Part shown: positions 42,099 through 50,963 of the stretch, in pieces
Layout of the letters: each line of letters opens with the position of its first letter
Numbering within the stretch: position 1 is the first letter of the stretch
Source: Ga0077527 sp964486865
GTDB lineage: Bacteria; Pseudomonadota; Gammaproteobacteria; Burkholderiales; SG8-41
NCBI GenBank assembly: GCA_964486865.1
Contig: CAZAOZ010000008.1
Span: 1-64,000, forward strand
DNA: 64,000 nucleotides
Direction of reading: 5' to 3'
Made by a program: the position numbers and the translations under genes
The notes under the pieces: generated by a model
Told to the model about the DNA's origin: nothing
The model's input: only the letters and a program-made list of their open reading frames with translations
The model's database searches: none

Positions 42099-42112
42099 TT
42101 GATGCAGGTCAA
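42099..42112 (-). promoter_or_regulatory. FNR/ANR-type binding site of the oxidoreductase operon
   Basis: TTGAT-GCAG-GTCAA matches the FNR consensus TTGAT-N4-ATCAA in 9 of 10 fixed positions. If it is centred at -41.5, transcription starts near 42064 and the -10 hexamer falls at 42071-42076, where GAGTAT (minus strand) is present with the conserved A and T. This is a class II activator layout, giving a 16-base leader before the GTG. It fits an oxygen-sensitive iron-sulphur enzyme used at low oxygen. Confidence 0.6.
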
Positions 42113-42206
42113 ACGACGCAGTGCAGCACGCAACCGGCGATCACTATCCTGCAACAGGGACGCGGGATACGGCACATGCCGTCAGCAACAAGGGGGATTG
42201 AAATTC

Positions 42207-42296
42207 TGGCGGAGAGTGTGAGATTCGAACTCACGAGGACCGTGAGGCCCTGCCGGTTTTCAAGACCGGTGCATTCAACCGCTCTGCCAACTCTCC
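42207..42296 (-). tRNA. tRNA-Ser (anticodon TGA)
   Basis: A 90-nt class II tRNA on the minus strand. The acceptor stem GGAGAGT is paired, discriminator G and an encoded CCA (42207-42209) are present, and the anticodon stem ACCGG/CCGGT has TGA at 42260-42262. The long variable arm around CCTCACGGTCCTCGTGAG is as expected. Upstream lie two tandem 140-bp units containing copies of its 5' half. Confidence 0.96.
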
Positions 42297-42600
42297 GTAC
42301 TTCTGGACCATACACCTGCCGGTTTTAGCTCCGGCCGCGCCTGCGGCGCTTAACTTGCCATGCGGCAAGTTAGCCTCGCAAGCGCCCGCTACGCAGGCGC
42401 CAAGACCGGTGCATTCAACCGCTCTGCCAACTCTCCGTACTTCTGGACCATACACCTGCCGGTTTTAGCTCCGGCCGCGCCTGCGGCGCTTAACTTGCCA
42501 TGCGGCAAGTTAGCCTCGCAAGCGCCCGCTGCGCAGGCGCCAAGACCGGTGCATTCAACCGCTCTGCCAACTCTCCGTACTTCCGGGTCATCCATCTGCC
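42261..42600. repeat. 140-bp tandem repeat with split tRNA-Ser(TGA) halves
   Basis: Units begin at 42261, 42401 and 42541 (the last partial), exactly 140 apart; the first two differ by one base. Read on the minus strand, each upstream copy has the tRNA 5' half through the second anticodon base (…CGGTCTTG), then a ~72-base insert able to fold as a long hairpin. Its outer stem is GCGCCTGC/GCAGGCGC (42337-42344 with 42393-42400) and its inner stem TAACTTGCC/GGCAAGTTA. After the insert comes AAAACCGGCAG, the other side of the anticodon stem. The tRNA leader is also repeated. Confidence 0.9.
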
Positions 42601-42879
42601 GGTTTTGGCTCCGGCCGCCATCCCCCAAGAGGACTTCCTTCGGGCGTGCTTTCAGCGGAACCGAAAACCACAATCCCGGAAGGGAGCGGATTGTAGCCTC
42701 AAATCACTGTCAGGGGCGCCGCGTCTGCAAGGATTGCACAAAATAATATCATGTATTATCAATTGCTTGCGTGATCCAGACCGCCCGGAAACACGCCGAT
42801 AACGATTGCAACTTTTACCCGCTTTGCGTAGTCTTACCCCCGCTCGATTCACATAACCACATATTGGAGCTCAGCCACC
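42601..42879. other. Intergenic region before the BI-1 gene
   Basis: About 280 bases without a credible gene. The start is degraded repeat-adjacent sequence; the middle (near 42735-42760) turns AT-rich (AAATAATATCATGTATTATC), a likely promoter area for the downstream + strand gene. No hairpin or known RNA motif was recognised. Confidence 0.5.
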
Positions 42880-43584
42880 ATGCAACCTGAACTGCACACC
42901 GGAGCGCCCTACTCAGCCGGCACTCAGGATATTGCCGCACAGCAGAACAAGGTACTGCGCAACACGTACCTGCTGCTCGCGGTTTCGTTGATTCCCACGA
43001 TCATCGGCGCCGCAGTCGGCACCAGTTTCATCAATTTCAGTTTCATGCGTTCCAGCCCGATCATCAGCGTGATCGCCATGCTGGCGATTTTCTACGGCTG
43101 GATTTTCATGATCGAGAAAAACCGCAACAGCAGCCTCGGCGTTGTCATGCTGCTGGGCTTCACGGCTTTCCTCGGCCTGATGCTGGCGCCGCTGCTGCAG
43201 CAGATACTGTCGCTGCGCAACGGCGGTCAACTGGTGATGATGGCGGCGGGCGGCACGGCCGCGGTGTTCTTTGTGCTGTCCGGGATTGCCTCCAGCACCA
43301 AACGCGACTTCAGCTTCCTCAACAAGTTCATGCTGGTCGGCTTCGTGGTGATCATGCTGGCGGTACTCGCCAACGTGTTCCTGCAAAGCCCGGTCGTACA
43401 ACTGGCGCTGTGTGGCGCGTTCATCATTTTCTCTTCCGCGGTGATCCTGTGGCAGATCAACAGCATCGTGCGCGGCGGCGAAACCAATTATGTGTCGGCG
43501 ACACTGACGCTGTATGTATCGCTCTACAACATCTTCTCCAGCCTGCTGCAGATTCTGGGCTTCGCCGGCGGAGATCGTGACTGA
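42880..43584 (+). CDS. Bax inhibitor-1 family membrane protein (YccA/YbhL type)
   Basis: A 234-residue integral membrane protein with seven hydrophobic segments and the BI-1 family ending (VSATLTLYVSLYNIFSSLLQILGF). It opens MQPELHTGAPYSAG followed by VLRNTYLLLAVSLIPTI. E. coli YccA of this family is an FtsH substrate and modulator; others act as calcium leak channels. The HflKC-FtsH link is notable because hflKC lies in the same window, though far away. A strong terminator follows. Confidence 0.92.
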   Translation: MQPELHTGAPYSAGTQDIAAQQNKVLRNTYLLLAVSLIPTIIGAAVGTSFINFSFMRSSPIISVIAMLAIFYGWIFMIEKNRNSSLGVVMLLGFTAFLGLMLAPLLQQILSLRNGGQLVMMAAGGTAAVFFVLSGIASSTKRDFSFLNKFMLVGFVVIMLAVLANVFLQSPVVQLALCGAFIIFSSAVILWQINSIVRGGETNYVSATLTLYVSLYNIFSSLLQILGFAGGDRD

Positions 43585-43601
43585 AACAACCGGCGCCTGA
43601 C

Positions 43602-43628
43602 AAAAAGCGGCCCGCGGGCCGCTTTTTT
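43602..43628. terminator. Bidirectional rho-independent terminator
   Basis: AAAAAGCGGCCCG pairs with CGGGCCGCTTTTTT, giving a GC-rich stem with A/T runs on both sides. It can end transcription of both the BI-1 gene (+) and the convergent rlmD (-). Confidence 0.9.
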
Positions 43629-43655
43629 ATTGCCTGCATTTTCATCCCTGCGCCT

Positions 43656-44954
43656 TTATTCCCTCTCAAACAGCGCCATCGACTCGACATGCGCGGTATG
43701 CGGGAACATGTTGACGACCCCCGCGGCGCGCAGCCGGTAGCCATGCACCGCCACCAGCACTTCGGCATCGCGCGCCAGGGTCGCCGGATTGCACGACACA
43801 TAGACGATGCGCCGCGGGCCATCGGCGCCGATCAACTTGACCAGTTCCATCGCCCCGTCCCGCGGCGGATCGATCAGCAGCTTGTCAAAGGCGCCCAGAG
43901 CAGCCCATTGTGCAGCGTCGATCTTGAACAGATCCATGGCCAGGAACTGCGTGTTGCCGGCCAGGCCATTGATCTGCGCGTTCTGCTGTGCCCGCCGGAT
44001 CAATCCGGCGCTGCCCTCGATGCCGGTCACCTGCGCGCCGCTGCGGGCAATCGGCAACGTGAAATTACCCAGTCCGCAGAACAGGTCGGCGATACGCTCC
44101 CCCGGCTGCGGGTTGAGCAGATTGAGCGCACGGCGCACCAGCACCTGGTTGACCGAGTGATTGACCTGGGTAAAGTCGGTAGGCAGAAACGTGATGCGCA
44201 CATCGAATTCCGGCAGCGTGTAATACAGCTCACCGGTATCCAACGGATGAAACACCTGCGCCGTATCCGGCCCCTTCGGCTGCAGGTAAAACACCACCCG
44301 GTGCGCATCGGCGAAGGTGCGCAGCCGGTCTTCATCCTCCGCCGTCAGCGGATCGAGGTTACGCAGCACCAGCACATCGGCATTGTCGGCAATGGCCAGT
44401 TCAATCTGCGGCATGCGCGCGCGGATGCTCAGGCTGCCGATCAGTTCGCGCAGCGGCATCAGCAGCGCGGAAATCCGCCGCGGCAGCACCTCACAGCTCC
44501 GCATGTCCGCAACGTAACTGCTGCGCTTTTCATGAAAACCGACCAGCGCACCGCCTTTCTTGAACACATACCGGGAAGTCAGGCGCGCGCGATGGCGGTA
44601 GCCCCACGCCGGGCCGTAAATCGCCGGCAGCATCTGCTCCGGTATGACTTTGCCGATATGCCGCAGGTTGTCTTCGAGCACGCGCTGCTTGGCCGCGACC
44701 TGGGTACGCGCGTCCATGTGCTGCAGGCTGCAGCCGCCGCACAGGCCGAAAAATGTGCAGCCCGGTGTCGTGCGCGACGCGCTTGGATTGCGGATGGTGG
44801 TCGCCGCCGCCACTTCGAAAGATGCTTTTTTGCGATAAGTCTCGATCTCGACCTGTTCGCCGGGCAGCGCGCCTTCGACAAATATGACCTTGCCGTCGCG
44901 CCGGGCAATGCCGCGGCCTTCCTGATCCAGGGATTCGATCTGCAGATACGTCAT
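43656..44954 (-). CDS. rlmD: 23S rRNA (uracil-1939-C5)-methyltransferase RlmD
   Basis: A 432-residue enzyme with an N-terminal TRAM RNA-binding domain (LDQEGRGIARRDGKVIFVEGALPGE) and a [4Fe-4S] cluster motif with Cys66, Cys72 and Cys75 (PGCTFFGLCGGCSLQH). The SAM-binding core has DLFCGLGNFTLP and DPPRDG, and the catalytic Cys is in YVSCNPATLARD. The start at 44954 fits the TRAM start; the upstream extension is antisense to the region before the exonuclease gene. Confidence 0.96.
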   Translation of the reverse strand: MTYLQIESLDQEGRGIARRDGKVIFVEGALPGEQVEIETYRKKASFEVAAATTIRNPSASRTTPGCTFFGLCGGCSLQHMDARTQVAAKQRVLEDNLRHIGKVIPEQMLPAIYGPAWGYRHRARLTSRYVFKKGGALVGFHEKRSSYVADMRSCEVLPRRISALLMPLRELIGSLSIRARMPQIELAIADNADVLVLRNLDPLTAEDEDRLRTFADAHRVVFYLQPKGPDTAQVFHPLDTGELYYTLPEFDVRITFLPTDFTQVNHSVNQVLVRRALNLLNPQPGERIADLFCGLGNFTLPIARSGAQVTGIEGSAGLIRRAQQNAQINGLAGNTQFLAMDLFKIDAAQWAALGAFDKLLIDPPRDGAMELVKLIGADGPRRIVYVSCNPATLARDAEVLVAVHGYRLRAAGVVNMFPHTAHVESMALFERE

Positions 44955-44997
44955 GAGAATGTCGGTATGCCGCCTGCGGCGGCAGCCATGCGCAGCG

Positions 44998-45774
44998 TCA
45001 AACTGACCAACGCTTGAGGAATTCCTGCCAGTGCGGCTGGTCCGCTTTTTCCAGGGCAGTACGCGTCGCCCTGGCAAGGCCGTCGTGCTGCGCGCGGGTC
45101 AGCGCGCCGCGCATCAACTGGAAACGCAAATAAACCAGATAGGTATTGACGACATCGGTTTCGCAATACTGGGCGATCTCGGTCAGGCGACCCTGTTCGT
45201 AAGCCAGCCACACCTGCGATCCATCCATGCCGAGCTTGCCCGGCAGCCCCATCAACTGCGCCAATGCGTCCAGCGGCGCATTGGCCCGCGCCTGATACAG
45301 CGCCAGCAGGTCCATCAGGTCCAGGTGCCGCTGGTGGTAACGGCTGATGTAGTTGTTCCACTTGAATTCCCGGTCATCCTCGCCGGTATCCCAGTAACGC
45401 GCCGCCGTCACGCCATGCAGCAGGCCGCGGTAATGCAGCACCGGCAGATCAAAACCGCCGCCGTTCCACGACACCAGTTGCGGCGTGTATTTCTCGATGC
45501 CGTCGAAAAAACGCTGGATGATTTCACCTTCGCTCTCACCGTTGGTGCCCAGCGACCATACCTTGAAGCTGTCGCGATCCTGCAGCGCACAGGAAATCAC
45601 CAGCACGCGATGCAGGTAATGCTGCAGGAAATCGCTGCCGGTCGCCTGCCGCCGCAACTGGAAAGCCATTTCCGCGACATCGTGGTCGGATACCGTGTCG
45701 TCGATGCCGCGCAACCGGCGGATACCGGCAATGTCGGGCACGGTTTCAATATCAAAGACCAGGACGGGGTTCAC
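44998..45774 (-). CDS. Predicted 3'-5' exonuclease (PolB-like DEDD family)
   Basis: A 258-residue protein beginning MNPVLVFDIETVPD, with the DEDD exonuclease acidic pair Asp8 and Glu10. SWNGGGFDLPVLHYRG carries the second Asp, and YCETDVVNTYLVYLRF the last. It matches the stand-alone PolB-like 3'-5' exonuclease family, presumed to act on DNA or RNA ends. It is in the same direction as rlmD and 34 bases from the cysM stop across an AT-rich spacer. Confidence 0.9.
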   Translation of the reverse strand: MNPVLVFDIETVPDIAGIRRLRGIDDTVSDHDVAEMAFQLRRQATGSDFLQHYLHRVLVISCALQDRDSFKVWSLGTNGESEGEIIQRFFDGIEKYTPQLVSWNGGGFDLPVLHYRGLLHGVTAARYWDTGEDDREFKWNNYISRYHQRHLDLMDLLALYQARANAPLDALAQLMGLPGKLGMDGSQVWLAYEQGRLTEIAQYCETDVVNTYLVYLRFQLMRGALTRAQHDGLARATRTALEKADQPHWQEFLKRWSV

Positions 45775-45808
45775 AAAATTATCAATTAAATCAATTTGTC
45801 ACATAAAA

Positions 45809-46699
45809 TCACGAGAATACGCCCGTGGACAGATAGCGGTCGCCGCGGTCGCAGACGATGGCCACAATCACCGCGTCGCGCACTTCCGCGGAAATCTGCA
45901 GCGCCGCCCACAGTGCGCCACCGGACGACACGCCGGCGAATATGCCTTCTTCGCCGGCCAGCCGCCGCATCATGGTTTCGGCATCCGGCTGCGTGACTTC
46001 GACCACGCGATCGACCTGCGTCCAGTCGCAGATTTTCGGCAGATAAGCCGCGGGCCATTTGCGGATGCCCGGAATCTGCGCGCCGTCGGCCGGCTGGCAG
46101 CCGATGATCTGCACCTGCGGATTTTTTTCCTTCAGGTAGCGCGACACGCCCATGATGGTGCCGGTGGTGCCCATGCTGGACACAAAATGCGTCACCTGTC
46201 CGCCGGTATCGCGCCAGATTTCCGGACCGGTGCCTTCGTAATGCGCCAGCGGATTGTCGGGATTCGAGAACTGGTCGAGCATCACGCCGCGGCCCTCGCG
46301 CACCAGGCGCTCGGCGGCGTCGCGCGCGCCCTCCATGCTGACTTCCTTCGGCGTCAGCACCAGCTCGGCACCGTAGGCGCGCATGGTCTGCTGCCGCTCC
46401 TGCGACTGGTTGTCCGGCATCACCAGCACCATGCGATAACCCATGATCGCCGCCGCCATCGCCAATGCAATACCGGTATTGCCGCTGGTCGGTTCGATCA
46501 GCGTATCGCCGGGTTTGATGGTGCCGCGCTCCTGCGCGCGGCGGATCATCGACAGTGCCGGGCGATCCTTGACCGATCCCGCCGGATTGTTGCCTTCGAG
46601 CTTGGCCAGGATGGTGTTGCCGGTCTTGCCGGGGATGCGCTTCAGCCTGACCAGCGGCGTGTTGCCGATGAAATCCTCGAGCGTCTTGTACGGAGACAT
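45809..46699 (-). CDS. cysM: Cysteine synthase B
   Basis: This PLP enzyme makes cysteine from O-acetylserine and sulphide or thiosulphate. The 296-residue product shows Lys44 in NPAGSVKDRPAL as the PLP lysine and PTSGNTGIALA as the substrate loop. VSSGGALWAAL is near the end. The length and the KYLKEKNPQVQIIGCQP-type region point to the CysM rather than the CysK branch. It lies five bases after hldD, the usual hldE-hldD-cysM order in betaproteobacteria. Confidence 0.95.
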   Translation of the reverse strand: MSPYKTLEDFIGNTPLVRLKRIPGKTGNTILAKLEGNNPAGSVKDRPALSMIRRAQERGTIKPGDTLIEPTSGNTGIALAMAAAIMGYRMVLVMPDNQSQERQQTMRAYGAELVLTPKEVSMEGARDAAERLVREGRGVMLDQFSNPDNPLAHYEGTGPEIWRDTGGQVTHFVSSMGTTGTIMGVSRYLKEKNPQVQIIGCQPADGAQIPGIRKWPAAYLPKICDWTQVDRVVEVTQPDAETMMRRLAGEEGIFAGVSSGGALWAALQISAEVRDAVIVAIVCDRGDRYLSTGVFS

Positions 46700-46704
46700 G
46701 GCGC

Positions 46705-47703
46705 TCAGCCTGAGCTTTTCGCCAATAACTGCCGGCAGTAGCCCGCGACACCCTGCTCCACCGTCAGGAACGGGGCGCTGTAGCCAGCCGCGCGCAGCGC
46801 CGTCATGTCAGCCTGGGTATAGCTCTGGTATTTGCCCCTGAGGTCGCCGGGGAACGGAATGTAGCGAATCAGATCCTGGCGCCGCATGTCGGCCAGCGAC
46901 AGTGCCGCATCACCGGCAGCCGCACGGCAGCCGTTCACGGTTGTCACCGCCACATCGTTGAACGATTGCGCCGCACCGGTGCCGCAATTGAAAATGCCGG
47001 ACTTGGCGGGATGGTCGAGAAAAAACAGGTTGACCTTGACCACGTCCTCGACCGACACAAAATCGCGGCGCTGCTCGCCGGGGCCGTAGCCGCCGCTGCC
47101 CTCGAACAGCCGGACATGGCCCTCGGCGCGGTACTGATTGAAAAAATGGAAGGCCACGGAAGCCATGCGGCCTTTATGCTGCTCGCGGTCGCCATAGACG
47201 TTGAAGTAACGCAGGCCGACCACCTGTGACGCGCCGGGCGGCAGCCGCCGCACCCGCTGATCGAACAGCAGCTTGGAATAACCATAGACGTTGAGCGGTC
47301 CTTCACAGGCCGGCTGTTCGCGAAATTGCGTGCTGGCGCCATAGGTCGCCGCCGACGAGGCGTAAATGAACGGCACGTGCCCGGCCAGGCAGAACTCCAG
47401 CAGCGTGCATGAATACGCGTAATTGGTATCCATCACGTAACGCCCGTCGCTCGCCGTGGTATCCGAGCAGGCGCCCTGGTGCAGTATGGCCTTGACCGCG
47501 CCGCGGAAACGCCCGGCGCGCACGCGCTCAAGAAATTCATCCTTGTCGAGGTAATCGCTGATCCGGCAATCGGCCAGGTTGCGGAATTTGTCGCCCTGCG
47601 TCAGATCATCGACGGCAAGAATATCGGTTAGGCCCCGCGCATTGAGACCCTTGACCAGGTTCGCACCGATGAATCCGGCAGCGCCGGTAACCACGATGGT
47701 CAT
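46705..47703 (-). CDS. hldD: ADP-glyceromanno-heptose 6-epimerase
   Basis: HldD converts ADP-D,D-heptose to ADP-L,D-heptose for the LPS inner core. The 332-residue short-chain dehydrogenase has VTGAAGFIGANLVKGLN (NADP site), the YxxxK pair in VYGYSKLLFDQ, and VVGLRYFNVYGDREQHKGRMASV, a strong family signature. It overlaps hldE1 by four bases. Confidence 0.97.
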   Translation of the reverse strand: MTIVVTGAAGFIGANLVKGLNARGLTDILAVDDLTQGDKFRNLADCRISDYLDKDEFLERVRAGRFRGAVKAILHQGACSDTTASDGRYVMDTNYAYSCTLLEFCLAGHVPFIYASSAATYGASTQFREQPACEGPLNVYGYSKLLFDQRVRRLPPGASQVVGLRYFNVYGDREQHKGRMASVAFHFFNQYRAEGHVRLFEGSGGYGPGEQRRDFVSVEDVVKVNLFFLDHPAKSGIFNCGTGAAQSFNDVAVTTVNGCRAAAGDAALSLADMRRQDLIRYIPFPGDLRGKYQSYTQADMTALRAAGYSAPFLTVEQGVAGYCRQLLAKSSG

Positions 47704-48695
47704 GCCGGCTCCTCCGTCGTCGCAAACAGTTCCGCGGGATACGCCACCGCCGTGCCGAATTTGCCGACAACGATGCCCGCAGCGCGGTTGGCCACGCGGA
47801 CGGCGTTCTCCAGATCCTCGCCTGCGGCCAGCATCACGCCGATGGTGGCGATCACCGTGTCGCCGGCGCCGCTGACGTCATAGACTTCGCGCGCCAGCGC
47901 CGGAATGTGCAGGCGGCTGCCGCGACGGAACAGCGTCATGCCTTCTTCGCTGCGCGTCACCAGCACCCCGCCCAGACCCAGTTTCTGGCGCAGGCGCTGC
48001 ACCTTCGCCGTCAACGCCTGTTCGCTGCTCCAGCCGCCGGTAACCGCCCGCAATTCGGCACGATTCGGCGTCACCAGGGTTGCGCCACGGTACAGGGAAT
48101 AGTCTTCGCCCTTGGGATCCACCAGCACCGGCTTGCCGGCGCGGCGGGCCAGTGCAATCATTTTTGCGATGTGCGCGAGCCCGCCCTTGCCGTAGTCGGA
48201 CAGGATCACCACGTCGCAGGTTCCGAGCAGCCGCTGGAAATCCTTCAGCTTGGAGGCCAGCACTTCGTGACCGGGCAACGCTTCAAAATCGGCGCGCAGC
48301 AACTGCTGGCGCCGCCCGATGACGCGCAGCTTGACCGTGGTGGCCACTGTGGAGTCGGCATGCAGGCTCGCGGCAATCCGCTCCTGTTTCAGCAACCGGC
48401 GCAGCCGCCGCCCTGCTTCATCGCGCCCGATCACCGACAGCAGCGCGGTTTTTGCGCCGAGTGCCGCCGCATTGCGCGCGACGTTGGCGGCCCCGCCCGG
48501 CCGCTCCTCCACCCGGTCAACCTTGACCACCGGCACCGGCGCCTCGGGTGAAATCCGGCTCACCTCGCCAAACCAGTAACGGTCGAGCATGACATCGCCG
48601 ACCACCAATACCCGGCCGCGGCGCATCTGCCGCACCAGCGCGGATGAACGCGGCAGCTCCGGCGCCGGTGTTGCTGCTGAACGTGTTTTTTTCAT
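47700..48695 (-). CDS. hldE1: D-glycero-beta-D-manno-heptose-7-phosphate kinase
   Basis: This PfkB-family kinase phosphorylates heptose-7-phosphate at C1 in LPS heptose synthesis. The 331-residue protein has VLVVGDVMLDRYWFGEV, ERPGGAANVARNAAALGA and the catalytic DVSGAGDTVIATIGVML. It lacks the nucleotidyltransferase domain of the fused HldE, so the adenylyltransferase (HldC/RfaE2) must be encoded elsewhere. It is coupled to hldD by overlap. Confidence 0.95.
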   Translation of the reverse strand: MKKTRSAATPAPELPRSSALVRQMRRGRVLVVGDVMLDRYWFGEVSRISPEAPVPVVKVDRVEERPGGAANVARNAAALGAKTALLSVIGRDEAGRRLRRLLKQERIAASLHADSTVATTVKLRVIGRRQQLLRADFEALPGHEVLASKLKDFQRLLGTCDVVILSDYGKGGLAHIAKMIALARRAGKPVLVDPKGEDYSLYRGATLVTPNRAELRAVTGGWSSEQALTAKVQRLRQKLGLGGVLVTRSEEGMTLFRRGSRLHIPALAREVYDVSGAGDTVIATIGVMLAAGEDLENAVRVANRAAGIVVGKFGTAVAYPAELFATTEEPA

Positions 48696-48733
48696 CGGGC
48701 TATTTTACCGGTGACCTGTCGCAGGCGCGCGCT

Positions 48734-49441
48734 TCAGCGGCTGATTTGCGCATTGATGGCGCGCAGCACGGCCAGCGGATCGGCGGCGCGGGTAATCGGG
48801 CGGCCGATCACCAGATAGTCGGCGCCGTTGGCCACCGCCACCGCCGGCGTCACAATGCGTTTCTGGTCATCCTGTGCCGCATCGGCAAGACGGATACCCG
48901 GGGTCACCAGGCAGAACGCCGCGCCGCAGGCACGGCGCAGCGCCGGCGCTTCCTGCGCCGAACAGACCACGCCGTCCATGCCGCTGGCCGCGGCGAGCCG
49001 CGCCAGGCGCTCCGCCAGCGCCTGCGGCGCTTCGGCATGCCCCAGTTCGCGCAGATCTTCCGCGCCGAGACTGGTCAGCACCGTGACCGCGATCAGTTTG
49101 GGCCTGCGAGCCGCGCCGGACAGCGCCTCGCGCGCCGCCCGCATCATCGCGCGCCCGCCGCCGGCATGCACGTTGATCATCCACACGCCGAGTCCGGCAG
49201 CCGCCTTGCACGCGGCCGCAACGGTGTTGGGTATGTCGTGGAACTTGAGGTCGAGAAACACGCTGAAGCCGCGCCGGACCAGATCGTCCACCAGCGCGGG
49301 CCCCGCGGCGGTAAACAGCTCCTTGCCCACCTTGACCCGGCACTGCGCAGGATCCAGCCGGCCCGCCATCGCCAGCGCTTCGGCGGCTGATGCGTAATCC
49401 AGCGCCACGATGACCCGCGGATCTTTGGTGTCGGCGCTCAT
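48734..49441 (-). CDS. pyrF: Orotidine 5'-phosphate decarboxylase
   Basis: PyrF makes UMP from OMP. The 235-residue protein carries the catalytic DLKFHDIPNT (Asp64, Lys66, Asp69), an N-terminal VIVALDYASA strand and the phosphate-binding ADYLVIGRPI near the end. It overlaps lapB by four bases; the lapA-lapB-pyrF trio is widely conserved. Confidence 0.97.
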   Translation of the reverse strand: MSADTKDPRVIVALDYASAAEALAMAGRLDPAQCRVKVGKELFTAAGPALVDDLVRRGFSVFLDLKFHDIPNTVAAACKAAAGLGVWMINVHAGGGRAMMRAAREALSGAARRPKLIAVTVLTSLGAEDLRELGHAEAPQALAERLARLAAASGMDGVVCSAQEAPALRRACGAAFCLVTPGIRLADAAQDDQKRIVTPAVAVANGADYLVIGRPITRAADPLAVLRAINAQISR

Positions 49442-50613
49442 GCCGGTATACCTTTCTCTTCAGTGCGCCGCGGCGCGTAGGTTTCCCATTCCCCGCAGGC
49501 CGGGCAATGCCAGTAGAACTGGCGGGCGCGAAAACCGCAATGCTCGCACTTGTACATCGCCAGGCTGCGCGTATGCTGGTGTATCAACTGCTTGATCATC
49601 TCCAGGTCATGGCGGCGTTCGGCCGGCACATCGAGCAGTTGCGCTTCCAGCAGTTTGTCGAGACCGAGCAGCGTCGGGGTGCGCCGCACCTCGTCGCGCA
49701 CCAGCCGGTAGGCCGCCGGCGCGCCGCTGGTCACCAGCAGTTCCTGATACACCAGGTCGAGCAGATCCAGCGACGGATATTTTTCGAGAAATCCGCGCAG
49801 CAGATTGAACCCTTCCTCGGCGCGCTCTTCGTTCCGGTAGGCAGTCAGCAGGCGTTCCGCCACCAGCGACAGATAGGCCGGATTCTGCGACTCGATGCGC
49901 TGCCACGCAGCAATGGCTGCCGGCTGGTTGCCGAGATCGCGCTCCAGGTCGCCGAGCAGCATATTGGCGCGCACGCACAGCCGGTGATGCGCCAATGCCT
50001 CGGCCAGATGCGGACGCGCCTCCGCAGGCCGCGACTGCATCAGTTCACGGGCGGCCATTTCACAGAAAAAATTGGCGATCTCTTTCTGGAAAGAGCGGCC
50101 GGTCAGGCCTTCGAGCTTTTCGGCGATACTGATGGCCTTGCGCCAGTCTTTCTCCTGCTCGTAGATCTCCAGCAGGAAACGCAATGCCGCTTCGGCATGC
50201 GGCGTGCCGTCAAGCTTCAGAAACAGTTCTTCCGCGCGGTCGAGCAGTCCGGCTTTCAGATAATCCTGCGCCAGCTCATTCAGCGCCTGCAGCTTCTGCT
50301 CCTGCGCGAGATCTTCGCGTTCCACCAGATTCTGGTGCATGCGTATCGCGCGCTCGACCTCGCCGCGACGGCGGAACAGGCTGCCCAGCGCAAAATGCAG
50401 CTCGACCGTCTGTGGGTTGACCTTGACGACCTCGATGAAGGCTTCGATCGCCTTGTCCGGCTGCTCATTGAGCAGGAAGTTGAGGCCCTTGAAATAGGAC
50501 GACGGCAGCAGCCGCGACTCGGAAACGATCTGGCGGATATCGACCCGCGCCGCCATCCAGCCCAGCGCAAAGAACAGCGGCAAGGCCAGCAACCACCACA
50601 GCTCAAGATCCAT
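49438..50613 (-). CDS. lapB: Lipopolysaccharide assembly protein B (LapB/YciM)
   Basis: LapB is an inner-membrane TPR protein that helps FtsH degrade LpxC and so balances LPS against phospholipid. The 391-residue protein has an N-terminal transmembrane segment (about 4-20), a long series of TPR units, and a C-terminal rubredoxin-like zinc knuckle YKCEHCGFRARQ/WHCPACGEWETY. The combination of membrane anchor, TPRs and rubredoxin-type metal site is diagnostic. It follows lapA by 12 bases. Confidence 0.95.
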   Translation of the reverse strand: MDLELWWLLALPLFFALGWMAARVDIRQIVSESRLLPSSYFKGLNFLLNEQPDKAIEAFIEVVKVNPQTVELHFALGSLFRRRGEVERAIRMHQNLVEREDLAQEQKLQALNELAQDYLKAGLLDRAEELFLKLDGTPHAEAALRFLLEIYEQEKDWRKAISIAEKLEGLTGRSFQKEIANFFCEMAARELMQSRPAEARPHLAEALAHHRLCVRANMLLGDLERDLGNQPAAIAAWQRIESQNPAYLSLVAERLLTAYRNEERAEEGFNLLRGFLEKYPSLDLLDLVYQELLVTSGAPAAYRLVRDEVRRTPTLLGLDKLLEAQLLDVPAERRHDLEMIKQLIHQHTRSLAMYKCEHCGFRARQFYWHCPACGEWETYAPRRTEEKGIPA

Positions 50614-50625
50614 GGCGACCGTCCG

Positions 50626-50925
50626 TCACAGCAGGTCTGCCGGCGGCATGTTTGCCGGGGCGGCGGATGCCGCAGGGGGACGGGCTGCGTCCAGTTCGCG
50701 CTTCAGCGCGGCGATCTCCCGGCGCAGGCGCAGCATCTGCAGCAGGCCGACCAGCACCCCGGCGACGGCGCCGATGCCCACCGTCACCAGCAGGACCAGC
50801 ACCAGCGGCGCCTCCCAGCGGTAACCGAAGTAGTAACGCACCGTCACCGGATCCGTGTTCACCAGCGCGAAAGACAGGATCAGGATGAACAATGCCAGCT
50901 TGATGATCCACGACAGATATCGCAT
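50626..50925 (-). CDS. lapA: Lipopolysaccharide assembly protein A (LapA)
   Basis: A 99-residue inner-membrane protein of the DUF1049 family with two hydrophobic segments (about 6-24 and 41-65) around NTDPVTVRYYFGYRWEAPLV, which is typical, and a coiled-coil C-terminal tail (LRRREIAALKREL-like). Its location directly before lapB supports the call. A terminator between ihfB and lapA suggests a separate promoter. Confidence 0.88.
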   Translation of the reverse strand: MRYLSWIIKLALFILILSFALVNTDPVTVRYYFGYRWEAPLVLVLLVTVGIGAVAGVLVGLLQMLRLRREIAALKRELDAARPPAASAAPANMPPADLL

Positions 50926-50963
50926 GGCACCTCGAGAATATCACGCTCGTCGACTGCGGCAAC

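Noticed and set aside
42261..42600. Group I intron in tRNA-Ser
   Set aside because: The interrupted copies lack the tRNA 3' half, the insert is only about 72 bases and shows no intron core; the intact tRNA gene has no insert.
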